From Bacillota bacterium (lineage in GTDB: Bacteria > Bacillota > Clostridia > Lachnospirales > Lachnospiraceae): a DNA stretch of 48,546 bases. Positions 33,817 through 42,027 of this stretch are shown piece after piece. The translations under genes and the position numbers were made by a program. The stretch lies in assembly GCA_023413555.1 (NCBI GenBank), contig JAEZPG010000015.1, forward strand, positions 1 through 48,546. Reading direction: 5' to 3'. The notes beneath the pieces were generated by a model. It made no database searches. It was not told where the DNA came from and worked only from the letters and a program-made list of their open reading frames with translations. Position 1 is the first letter of the stretch. Each line of letters starts with the position of its first letter.

Positions 33817-35277
33817 ATGAGAGAACTTACAAGGCTTACCGCCATTGAACTTAGTAAGAAGATTAAAGCAGGGGAGGTTACAGTACTAGAGGCTACCAAG
33901 GCCCAGCTTGCAAGAATCAAAGAACTTGATAGTAGATATCACTGTTATGTGAATGTATTAGAAGAAGAGGCTTTAGAACGGGCTAAGGAAGTTCAGGCAT
34001 TAATGGATGCCGGTGAATTTAAAGACTCTCCATTAGCAGGGGTACCAGTTGCAATTAAAGATAACATTTGCACCAAAGGGGTTTTGACTACTTGCAGCTC
34101 AAAGATGCTTTGTAACTTTATTCCACCGTATAATGCTGATGTAATTGATCGGTTAAATAAAGCCGGCACTGTCATTATTGGTAAATTAAACATGGATGAA
34201 TTTGCCATGGGAAGCACCACTGAAACCTCATATTTTGGGCCTACGAAGAATCCATGGAGCTTAGACCATGTGCCAGGTGGCTCAAGTGGTGGTGCGGCAG
34301 CTGCTGTGGCTGCTGAAGAAGTATTTCTTGCCCTAGGCTCTGACACAGGTGGATCCATTCGTCAACCTAGTTCTTTTTGTGGCGTAACCGGTATTAAGCC
34401 AACTTATGGTTCTGTCAGTCGCTATGGTTTGATTGCTTATGCTTCCTCCCTAGATCAGATTGGACCTATTGCAAGAGATGTCTCTGATTGCGCAACCGCA
34501 CTTGAAATCATTTCTGGATATGATAAAAAGGACTCTACCAGTGTTCCAACGGAAGCTTATTCTTATACAGAAGCCTTAGTAGATGATGTGAAAGGTATGC
34601 GTGTGGCACTTCCAAAGGACTACCTTGGAAAAGGATTGGATCCTCAGGTAAAGGAAGCTATCTTACAGGTTGCTAAGAATTTAGAAGAAAAGGGAGCTAT
34701 TGTAGAGGAATGTGAGCTTGAGGTTGTGGATTATGCCATTCCTGCTTACTATGTCATTGCCTCTGCTGAAGCAAGCTCTAATCTAAGTCGTTATGACGGT
34801 GTGAAATACGGTTATCGCACCCTGAATCATGAAGGACTTCAGGATATATATAAGAAGACAAGGGACCAAGGCTTTGGGATGGAGGTAAAACGGAGAATGA
34901 TGATTGGTGCCTTTGTGCTTAGCTCCGGTTACTATGATGCCTATTACAACAAAGCACTTCGCGTGAAAGCTGTGATTAAACGTACATTTGATCGTCTGTT
35001 TGAAAAGTATGATGTGATACTTGGGCCTACTGCTCCAACAACCGCCTTAAAAATGGGAGAGAATCTATCAGATCCATTGAAAATGTATCTGGGAGATATT
35101 TATACGGTTTCTGTTAATCTAGCAGGTCTTCCAGCTATTAGCCTACCATGTGGAGTAGATTCTAGTGGTCTCCCAATAGGAGCTCAATTTATTGGAAAAC
35201 CATTTGGTGAAAAAGACATTATCCGTGTTGCATTTTCCTATGAACAGACACGAGAATATGCTAGACCAAGTTTATAG
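33817..35277 (+). CDS. gatA: Asp-tRNA(Asn)/Glu-tRNA(Gln) amidotransferase subunit A
   Basis: Amidase-signature subunit that hydrolyses glutamine and feeds ammonia to GatB, 486 aa. The Ser-cisSer-Lys triad is intact: K81 in AIKDN, S156 in GGSSGG and S180 in GSDTGGSIRQP. AGGAGGGAAGC precedes the ATG. Its glutamine demand links this operon to the GlnA/GltBD system elsewhere in the window. Confidence 0.97.
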   Translation: MRELTRLTAIELSKKIKAGEVTVLEATKAQLARIKELDSRYHCYVNVLEEEALERAKEVQALMDAGEFKDSPLAGVPVAIKDNICTKGVLTTCSSKMLCNFIPPYNADVIDRLNKAGTVIIGKLNMDEFAMGSTTETSYFGPTKNPWSLDHVPGGSSGGAAAAVAAEEVFLALGSDTGGSIRQPSSFCGVTGIKPTYGSVSRYGLIAYASSLDQIGPIARDVSDCATALEIISGYDKKDSTSVPTEAYSYTEALVDDVKGMRVALPKDYLGKGLDPQVKEAILQVAKNLEEKGAIVEECELEVVDYAIPAYYVIASAEASSNLSRYDGVKYGYRTLNHEGLQDIYKKTRDQGFGMEVKRRMMIGAFVLSSGYYDAYYNKALRVKAVIKRTFDRLFEKYDVILGPTAPTTALKMGENLSDPLKMYLGDIYTVSVNLAGLPAISLPCGVDSSGLPIGAQFIGKPFGEKDIIRVAFSYEQTREYARPSL

Positions 35278-35292
35278 AAAGGGGTAGAGATA

Positions 35293-36726
35293 ATGAAAAA
35301 TTATGAAACTGTCATTGGACTTGAAGTCCATGTAGAATTGGCAACTAAGACAAAGATTTTCTGCTCCTGCTCCACAGAATTTGGAGGGGCTCCTAATACT
35401 CACTGTTGCCCTGTTTGTACTGGTATGCCAGGAACCCTACCGGTTTTAAATAAAAAGGTTGTGGAATATGCAATTGCTGCAGGTCTTGCTACTAACTGTA
35501 CAATTACAAAGAAATGTAAATTCGACCGAAAGAACTATTTTTATCCGGATCTACCAAAGGCATATCAAGTATCTCAGCTGTATCTGCCAATCTGTCGCAA
35601 TGGTCATATAGACATTGAGGTCGGAGGGCTTAAAAAAACCATCGGAATCCATGAGATTCATATGGAGGAGGATGCCGGAAAGCTAGTTCATGATGAATGG
35701 GACGATTGTACCTTAGTCGATTACAATCGTTGTGGAGTTCCTTTGATTGAAATAGTTTCTGATCCAGATATGCGTTCTGCTGATGAAGTTATCGCGTACC
35801 TAGAGAAATTAAAATTAATCCTACAGTACCTCGGAGTTTCGGACTGTAAGATGCAGGAAGGTTCTCTTCGTGCCGATGTGAACCTATCAGTTAGAGAGGT
35901 AGGAGCACCGGAGTTTGGTACCCGTACGGAAATGAAGAACTTAAACTCCTTTAAGTCCATTGCCAGAGCTATTGAGGGGGAGAGAAAGCGTCAAATTGAA
36001 CAAATAGAATTTGGAAAAGAGATTATTCAAGAAACTCGCAGGTGGGATGATAACAAGGATAGTTCCTTTGCCATGAGAAGCAAGGAAGATGCTCAGGATT
36101 ATCGGTATTTTCCAGAGCCTGACCTGGTACCAATTGAAATTAGTGATGCATGGATTGTAGGTATTAAAGACAGTGAACCGGAGCTTAGAGATGCTAAAAT
36201 GCTTCGTTACGAGAAAGAATATGACATTCCTGAATATGATGCCTCCATTATTACTGGTTCCAAGACATTAGCAGATCTCTTTGAAGCAACCGTAGTCATC
36301 TGTGGAGAGCCAAAGGAAGTTTCCAACTGGCTAATGGTGGAGACTATGAGGCTGTTAAAGGAACACAGTATGGATCCGGAAGAGATTCATTTTTCACCAA
36401 GGAATCTGGCTAAATTGATTGGGCTAATTCATGCAAATACTATTAATCGGACGGTTGCAAAGGAAGTTTTTGAGGTGATTTTTGCGGAAGATGTTGATCC
36501 AGAAAAATATGTAGAAGAAAAGGGATTAAAGATGGTTAATGATGAGGAAGCCCTTCGAGCTACTATTGAGAGGATTGTAGCAGCAAATCCTCAGTCAGTA
36601 GAGGACTATCAAACCGGAAAGACCAAGGCTATGGGCTTCTTAGTAGGTCAGACCATGAAGGAAATGCAGGGAAAGGCCAATCCTTCTATGATAAATAAGA
36701 TACTATTGGAGATATTGAGTAGATAG
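35293..36726 (+). CDS. gatB: Asp-tRNA(Asn)/Glu-tRNA(Gln) amidotransferase subunit B
   Basis: The subunit that phosphorylates the mischarged aminoacyl-tRNA and amidates it, 477 aa. It opens with ETVIGLEVHVELATKTKIFC; the zinc-type cysteines FCSCS and CCPVC are present; KMQEGSLRADVNLSV and RTEMKNLNSFK are family signatures. The tail domain (about 330-477) is of the YqeY type (NPQSVEDYQTGKTKAMGFLVGQTMK). AAAGGGGTAGAGATA precedes the ATG. It is the last gene of the T-box operon. Confidence 0.97.
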   Translation: MKNYETVIGLEVHVELATKTKIFCSCSTEFGGAPNTHCCPVCTGMPGTLPVLNKKVVEYAIAAGLATNCTITKKCKFDRKNYFYPDLPKAYQVSQLYLPICRNGHIDIEVGGLKKTIGIHEIHMEEDAGKLVHDEWDDCTLVDYNRCGVPLIEIVSDPDMRSADEVIAYLEKLKLILQYLGVSDCKMQEGSLRADVNLSVREVGAPEFGTRTEMKNLNSFKSIARAIEGERKRQIEQIEFGKEIIQETRRWDDNKDSSFAMRSKEDAQDYRYFPEPDLVPIEISDAWIVGIKDSEPELRDAKMLRYEKEYDIPEYDASIITGSKTLADLFEATVVICGEPKEVSNWLMVETMRLLKEHSMDPEEIHFSPRNLAKLIGLIHANTINRTVAKEVFEVIFAEDVDPEKYVEEKGLKMVNDEEALRATIERIVAANPQSVEDYQTGKTKAMGFLVGQTMKEMQGKANPSMINKILLEILSR

Positions 36727-36727
36727 T

Positions 36728-36758
36728 AAAAAAGCAGTTCTTTATGAACTGCTTTTTT
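36728..36758 (+). terminator. Terminator of the AspRS2-gatCAB operon
   Basis: A perfect 13-bp stem AAAAAAGCAGTTC/GAACTGCTTTTTT (36728-36740 with 36746-36758) around TTTAT. The T run is part of the 3' arm. Confidence 0.93.
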
Positions 36759-36820
36759 AATTGTGAGCATTCAGAAAATGGTTATATATGCCGAAATAAT
36801 ACAATAAAGGAGGGGAGTAT

Positions 36821-39517
36821 ATGAAAAAACAATTAGTTGGAGTATTATTAGGAGTAATAATACTATTTGTGTTTAACACGATAGTTTATGCAGATATACC
36901 AAAGGAAGTGTTCATGGAGTTATCTGACAATGATTTTGGATATCGTGATGTTAGGGCATTGAAACAGGTAGAACCGGTCAAGGAACCATCGGATAATACA
37001 TATAATGTCATGCCCTATCAAGGTGTATCGATACCATCTACTTACAGAACGCCTAACTTACCAACAATACGTAATCAAGGTCAATACGGTACATGTTGGG
37101 CATTTTCTGCAGTTGGCCTTGGAGAATTAAGTATAGCCAAACAAGAGAATATATCCCTTGACCTTAGTGAGAGGCATTTGACTTTTTTTACTTATAATAC
37201 TGTGATGGATCCTTTAGGAGGAACTGCAGGTGATAAGAATGAAGTTAATATAAGTGGTAAAACCTATCTTACATTAGGAGGCAATTTGGCCTATTCAACA
37301 CAGGCTCTTGCAACATGGCAAGGATTTGCTTTAGAAGAGAGGTTCCCGTATAGAGATGCAACACAACCGATAGAAGTGGCTAATGCCTATGGTAATAATG
37401 CGGCACATCTTCAGAATGCTTTTTTTATTAATCTGTCAATGAATACTTCTATTGCTAAGGAAATGATTATGAAATATGGGGGTATGGGAATAAGCTTTTA
37501 TGCCGATGGAAGCGACAATAGCTCTTTTTATAATAGTAATAAAAATGCATACTACTGTAGTGAGAATAAAGACGCCAACCATGAGGTTATCGTAGTAGGT
37601 TGGGATGATAATTTTTCTAAGGATAACTTTAAAAATACACCACCAGGGAATGGAGCCTGGTTAATACGTAACAGCTGGGGAACTAATGGTGATTGCTTAG
37701 AAGGGTATTTTTGGATTTCTTATTACGATATGTCATTAAGTAAAGTAGGTTTTGTATATGATGTTGTGTCGAAGGACAGCGATAGATACTATGACCACAA
37801 CTATTTATACGACGGAAGTATAGAATATGGTAGTGTATATTGTTGGAATTCTATTACAGGTGCTAATATCTTTACTTCTAAGTTTGATAATGAACAACTT
37901 AAAGCAGTCTCTTTTGGGACATATTATACTAACGATGAATATCAAATAAGTATCTATAAAAATCTTAGAGATATGACAAATCCGGAAAGTGGAGATTTAG
38001 TTGCAACGATATCAGGTGCTACTACCTGTGCAGGGATATACACAATTCCACTAGCTGCGGACAATTACGTGACATTACAAAAGGATGATACGTATTCCGT
38101 TGTAGTTAAACTAAGTCATGATCGTTCATATTCTGCCTTATTAACAGAAAAGGAAGAGTTGGTAGAGGAAGGGATGGAAGAGGATTCTTGGGTGAATTGC
38201 ACAGTCAAGGCAGAGGCAGGGCAGAGCTTTATATTTTTACAAAATACATGGAGAGACTATGGCAAAGAAAAAGGTGTAAATATAAGAATTAAAGCATATA
38301 CCAATGATATTATTAAGACAATACCTGTAACTAATATCACTATAAGGGGAGATTCAGAAAAGATGCAACTTGGTGAAAGAGATGCACTATTTGCTTCTCT
38401 GTTACCAGTCAATGCAACCAATCAGACAGTAATTTGGAGTAGTACGGACAACTCTATTGCAACCGTTGATAGTGAGGGAAATGTCACAGCAAAAAAATGT
38501 GGAATAGTATCAGTTATAGCAGCGTCAGGAGATGGAAAAGTTCGGGATACATATAAAATTACAGTATATCCATCTAAAACAAAAGTAAATGCTGTATGGA
38601 ATCAGTATACTAAATCGGTATCACTTACATGGAATAAGATAGAAGGAGTGGATGGGTATCGAATTATTCGTAAGAATGCAAATGGTTCAAATCTAATAAA
38701 GGATTGTATTGGTGATTCGGTCACATCTTATATGGATAATTCTGTTAACAGACAGTATATTTATGTTGTTCAGCCATATATAAAATTAAACGGCGAAACA
38801 TTAATATCTTCGGCAGAAACAATGACAGTTTTCAATATTAAATATATACCAAATGGTGGAAGTAGTACTCGTAACCCAAATCAGTACAATTATAAAACAT
38901 CAGGCTTTACACTAGCTAATCCAATTAAAGATGGTTATACCTTTTTGGGTTGGTATGCAGATGCAAACTATAAAATTAGAAAGACAATGATAAGAACCAC
39001 TGATTATGGGAACATTACCCTTTTCGCAAAATGGATAAAGAATAAATACTCAATTGCCTACAATTTAAACGGCGGAGTGAACAATAGAAAGAACCCAACC
39101 TACTACTATATTACAACATCTACCTTTACCTTGGACAAGCCAACAAGAATCGGGTATACCTTCAGTGGTTGGTATACTAGTAATAGGTTTAAGAGAGGCA
39201 CTAAGATATCTAAAATCTCCAAAGGCTCTAAAGGTAAGATTATTGTATACGCCAAGTGGACGGTCAACACGTACAATATTAAATTAAGTGATAATAAAGC
39301 AAAAAGTGGAACTGTGAAAAAAATTGCGAAACGAAAGTACGGAACTACTTATAAATTACCAGCAAATACTTTTAAGAGAAAAGGCTATATATTTACTGGA
39401 TGGAATACAAAGAGTAATGGTAAGGGGAAGGTTTATAAAAATAAAGCAAGCATTAAGAATTTATCATCCATAAATGGCAAGACAATTACTTTGTATGCAC
39501 AGTGGGAGAAGAAATAG
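36821..39517 (+). CDS. Secreted C1A papain-like protease with InlB-type repeats
   Basis: A large extracellular protein, 898 aa. Signal peptide at 1-24 (LVGVLLGVIILFVFNTIVYA). The papain domain has catalytic C92 (QGQYGTCWAFS), H254 (ANHEVIVVGWDD) and N284 (IRNSWG). A beta-rich 'lectin-like' region follows (about 320-500), then a BIG2-like Ig domain (about 505-595), a fibronectin-like domain (about 595-680), and three InlB/Listeria-Bacteroides-type repeats (about 685-898) ending in LFAKW, VYAKW and LYAQW. Repeats of this kind usually mediate cell-surface or wall attachment. There is no LPXTG or SLH anchor. AAAGGAGGGGAGTAT precedes the ATG. It is a single-gene unit. Confidence 0.92.
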   Translation: MKKQLVGVLLGVIILFVFNTIVYADIPKEVFMELSDNDFGYRDVRALKQVEPVKEPSDNTYNVMPYQGVSIPSTYRTPNLPTIRNQGQYGTCWAFSAVGLGELSIAKQENISLDLSERHLTFFTYNTVMDPLGGTAGDKNEVNISGKTYLTLGGNLAYSTQALATWQGFALEERFPYRDATQPIEVANAYGNNAAHLQNAFFINLSMNTSIAKEMIMKYGGMGISFYADGSDNSSFYNSNKNAYYCSENKDANHEVIVVGWDDNFSKDNFKNTPPGNGAWLIRNSWGTNGDCLEGYFWISYYDMSLSKVGFVYDVVSKDSDRYYDHNYLYDGSIEYGSVYCWNSITGANIFTSKFDNEQLKAVSFGTYYTNDEYQISIYKNLRDMTNPESGDLVATISGATTCAGIYTIPLAADNYVTLQKDDTYSVVVKLSHDRSYSALLTEKEELVEEGMEEDSWVNCTVKAEAGQSFIFLQNTWRDYGKEKGVNIRIKAYTNDIIKTIPVTNITIRGDSEKMQLGERDALFASLLPVNATNQTVIWSSTDNSIATVDSEGNVTAKKCGIVSVIAASGDGKVRDTYKITVYPSKTKVNAVWNQYTKSVSLTWNKIEGVDGYRIIRKNANGSNLIKDCIGDSVTSYMDNSVNRQYIYVVQPYIKLNGETLISSAETMTVFNIKYIPNGGSSTRNPNQYNYKTSGFTLANPIKDGYTFLGWYADANYKIRKTMIRTTDYGNITLFAKWIKNKYSIAYNLNGGVNNRKNPTYYYITTSTFTLDKPTRIGYTFSGWYTSNRFKRGTKISKISKGSKGKIIVYAKWTVNTYNIKLSDNKAKSGTVKKIAKRKYGTTYKLPANTFKRKGYIFTGWNTKSNGKGKVYKNKASIKNLSSINGKTITLYAQWEKK

Positions 39518-39524
39518 GTTTTTT

Positions 39525-39565
39525 AAAAGGGAGGTACAGTCTTAAGACGAGTACCTCCCCTTTTT
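39525..39565. terminator. Bidirectional terminator after the C1A protease
   Basis: A stem GGGAGGTAC/GTACCTCCC (39529-39537 with 39551-39559), extended outward by A/T pairs after one bulged C, with GTCTTAAGAC self-complementary in the loop. T-rich tails occur on both strands, which suits the convergent gene at 39578. Confidence 0.85.
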
Positions 39566-39577
39566 AAGGTTTAGCTT

Positions 39578-39838
39578 TTACCTTGGTTGATTTTTCTTGT
39601 TGTGAGTAACAATCAGACTAACCATAAATACCATACTTTGCATAAAGGCTAATATCATAGTTATAAAATAGTCATGTAAAGCTTTACTTGCCAGGCAGAA
39701 GGCTAGTCCGCCTATCAGGTAAAGGCCGATAATGACTGCGGCTCCAATGTATCCCTTCCTGGCGCCAAGTATCACCTGAAGTACAATACAAAGTAGATAG
39801 ACCGTTATTCCAAAAGGAAATATAATAGCCAGATGCAT
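39578..39838 (-). CDS. Small membrane protein of unknown function
   Basis: An 86-aa protein with three hydrophobic segments (about 4-24, 31-50 and 57-78) and a short basic tail (HNKKNQPR). I do not recognise a family. On the minus strand CAGGAGGT precedes the ATG by five bases. It lies 70 bases downstream of the FliK-like gene on the same strand and may be co-transcribed with it. Confidence 0.65.
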   Translation of the reverse strand: MHLAIIFPFGITVYLLCIVLQVILGARKGYIGAAVIIGLYLIGGLAFCLASKALHDYFITMILAFMQSMVFMVSLIVTHNKKNQPR

Positions 39839-39908
39839 AACATACCTCCTGTAAAAATATGTAAGTCATCTTTACTATACTACCATTTCATAACTTAATC
39901 AATCTGCA

Positions 39909-41717
39909 TTATGCACGTATGTCAAAAGAGTACCGTTTAATCTGTGTTGCAGGAGATTCGTCTTCCCGCATGTCTTTTAAAATATCAATTTTCTTCGTCT
40001 GTTGATAGATTTCCATATTTAAGCTGTACCCTATTTCAGATAAGGCAGAGCGTAGCTCCTCCACATGTTTTGTAAGGAGAGTTTTTGTGTCTTTATCCGA
40101 TACATAGAATTTACCATGCAAGTTCGAACTAGTTAAGGTTAAATGAATGTCCAATGGCCCTAAGTTATCCATATCCAGATGGAGAAGGACAGAGATCTGA
40201 TCCGTGCCAGCCCTTAGTTTTTCTTTATTCGTATAGACATACAGATCTCCATGGGTAATCTGATTAGTCAGTTTTACTGGAAGCTGAACATAGGTAAAGA
40301 GCTGATTAAAGTTTTTCATAAAATCAAAGCTAGCACTGACTCCGTCTAACTTATCTTGAAAGACTGCAGGATTTGTTTTGATGCTCTCTGCTGTGGCTAA
40401 GGATTTCAGTTTATTCATTTTATCTAAGACATTAGAGTAATATTTTTCTAAACCATCTTCTTCCTTCAGATTTTCAGGGGTCAGACAGAATTCTCCATTC
40501 ATTTGATGAGAAATTAGCTTTCTAAATGCCTCTGAACCCAATAGTTTACGTAAACTCTTGGTGTATTCTGAATCTATATGGTTGGAAATTAAGCCTAAGA
40601 GTTGAGAACTATTGATTTCTCCATTAGCAATAGAAGCTGCCTCTGAGATGTTCAATGGAAAATCTTGAATAGCATCAAGAAGTTCCATACGTTGATTTGT
40701 AGATAGGAAGGAAGCTATTTCGTCATTAGACTGCTGTAAACTTCCATACTGTTCCATTATACTCAGGATAATTGGTACCTGAAAGGCTGCAATCTGTTCA
40801 GGATGTGTATTGGCAACCGTAGTTAGAACTTCTGTAATATGATGGACCATGTCACGGAGGTTGACGGAGTTATTTTCTATGGACTGCATAAAATCTTCTG
40901 GCATATCATAAGAAGAAAATAATTGTAGTAATTGGCTTTGATCTTTTCCAGACAAGTTGATTATGGAGTTTTGATCAGTTTTGGCATGAATCGAGGAATA
41001 GTCTTGGGTATTTACAGTAGTAGTAGTCTCCTGTACGCTTAATAGATTAAGAAGCTGGCGGGAGAAGGAAATAAGGCTAGCGTCTGATTCTATGTTGGCT
41101 GCCTGTGCCATAACCTGTAGAAACCCTTCCTTGGCACTATGGATATTATCAAGTAATCGGTAGTCAAAATTCCGAACCTGTTCAAAGTTTTGAATAAAGC
41201 TTTCCTCTAGTGAAAGACCATTTTTATTCATGTAAACTAGGGTACTAACTTGTGCATTTTTAAACTGCATAGCCTGCTTTAGTATCATATTAATACTTTC
41301 TTTATTAATGGGAAGCTGGTTGTAAAGCAGCTCCTTTACAATTTCAATATTTACTGTGTTAGCAGGAAGATTAGCTTCTTCCAATGCTTTGAGGATTGTA
41401 TTTTCTTCTGGAGAAATGGTGGAATTCAGTTTATAAAGGGTAATTTCCCCTTCTTTATTTTCCAATATTTTAAAGGAGGCCACATCTCCAATGGATACTT
41501 CATTTGTACCTTCCAAATGAGCAACGACTGTCTGTTTGTTGACAAGACGAATAGTGATTTCTCCAAGGCGAATATCAGTTACCAGCCCACGAATAATCTG
41601 GTTTTTTTCTAAGGATATGGCATCGTCTAATGTTGACGTTTTATGTGTGATGGACTTTTGCGATGTTGTAGTATTGGCGCTAAGAAGCTGATTTCTTGGT
41701 TTTTGCACTGTTTCCAT
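39909..41717 (-). CDS. FliK-like protein (flagellar hook-length control C-terminal domain)
   Basis: A 602-aa soluble, Asn/Gln-rich protein. The C-terminal 120 residues (DLYVYTNKEKLRAGTD..., LLHLDMDNLGPLDIHLTLTS, KFYVSDKDTKTLL) match the pattern of the FliK hook-length C-terminal domain: a strand-rich core around LGPLDIHL. The N-terminal part (about 35-110) has a small beta domain (IIRGLVTDIRLGEITIRLVN) and the middle is helical. No other flagellar gene is in the window, so a flagellar role is inferred only from the domain. The start at 41717 is preceded by GAAAGGAG on the minus strand; a 40-residue longer reading is rejected for lack of a ribosome site. Confidence 0.75.
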   Translation of the reverse strand: METVQKPRNQLLSANTTTSQKSITHKTSTLDDAISLEKNQIIRGLVTDIRLGEITIRLVNKQTVVAHLEGTNEVSIGDVASFKILENKEGEITLYKLNSTISPEENTILKALEEANLPANTVNIEIVKELLYNQLPINKESINMILKQAMQFKNAQVSTLVYMNKNGLSLEESFIQNFEQVRNFDYRLLDNIHSAKEGFLQVMAQAANIESDASLISFSRQLLNLLSVQETTTTVNTQDYSSIHAKTDQNSIINLSGKDQSQLLQLFSSYDMPEDFMQSIENNSVNLRDMVHHITEVLTTVANTHPEQIAAFQVPIILSIMEQYGSLQQSNDEIASFLSTNQRMELLDAIQDFPLNISEAASIANGEINSSQLLGLISNHIDSEYTKSLRKLLGSEAFRKLISHQMNGEFCLTPENLKEEDGLEKYYSNVLDKMNKLKSLATAESIKTNPAVFQDKLDGVSASFDFMKNFNQLFTYVQLPVKLTNQITHGDLYVYTNKEKLRAGTDQISVLLHLDMDNLGPLDIHLTLTSSNLHGKFYVSDKDTKTLLTKHVEELRSALSEIGYSLNMEIYQQTKKIDILKDMREDESPATQIKRYSFDIRA

Positions 41718-41788
41718 TGGTAGAACTCCTTTCTTATTATAATTATACATCTTATGTCTAGTATATCGACAGATTGTGATATCGAAAT

Positions 41789-41812
41789 AAGGAATCTTAA
41801 TTAAGATTCCTT
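41789..41812. repeat. 24-base perfect palindrome between divergent genes
   Basis: Each 12-base arm reads AAGGAATCTTAA or its complement, with no spacer, centred at 41800/41801. It lies in the 310-base divergent region between the FliK-like gene and gltB. No T run follows in either direction, so it is more likely an operator or a remnant terminator stem. Confidence 0.6.
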
Positions 41813-41883
41813 GAAAAATGTGGGAAGGGAGTATCATTGCTTTATTTTATTATTTTTGGTATGATTTTTCTGATAATATATTA

Positions 41884-41940
41884 ATTTTGTAAACAAAATG
41901 ATATATAAATATTGCTATTCTTAATTTGATGCTCTATAAT
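41884..41940 (+). promoter_or_regulatory. gltB promoter with upstream inverted repeat
   Basis: TTGCTA (41912-41917), 17 bases, then perfect TATAAT (41935-41940); transcription should start near 41947. Just upstream, ATTTTGT-AA-ACAAAAT (41884-41899) is a 16-base inverted repeat that could bind a regulator. Confidence 0.7.
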
Positions 41941-41948
41941 ATCTTTTA

Positions 41949-41993
41949 AGAACAAGGGTGTTCTAGAGACAAATCTCTAGGATGCCCTTTTTT
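41949..41993 (+). promoter_or_regulatory. gltB attenuator: terminator overlapping an ANTAR-type hairpin
   Basis: Two exclusive folds. The terminator pairs 41956-41968 with 41975-41987 (13 bp, three G-T wobbles), followed by six T. The alternative hairpin AGAAC-[AAGGGT]-GTTCT (41949-41964) uses the first bases of the terminator's 5' arm and has a hexaloop with A at position 1 and G at position 4, the known ANTAR target pattern. An adjacent hairpin AGAG-[ACAAAT]-CTCT (41965-41978) would be the second of the pair, but its loop has A, not G, at position 4 and could close to a tetraloop. An ANTAR gene lies at 29112. The regulatory link is inference. Confidence 0.7.
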
Positions 41994-42027
41994 AGACATA
42001 AAAAAAAGAAAGAAAAGAGGCGGTAAC

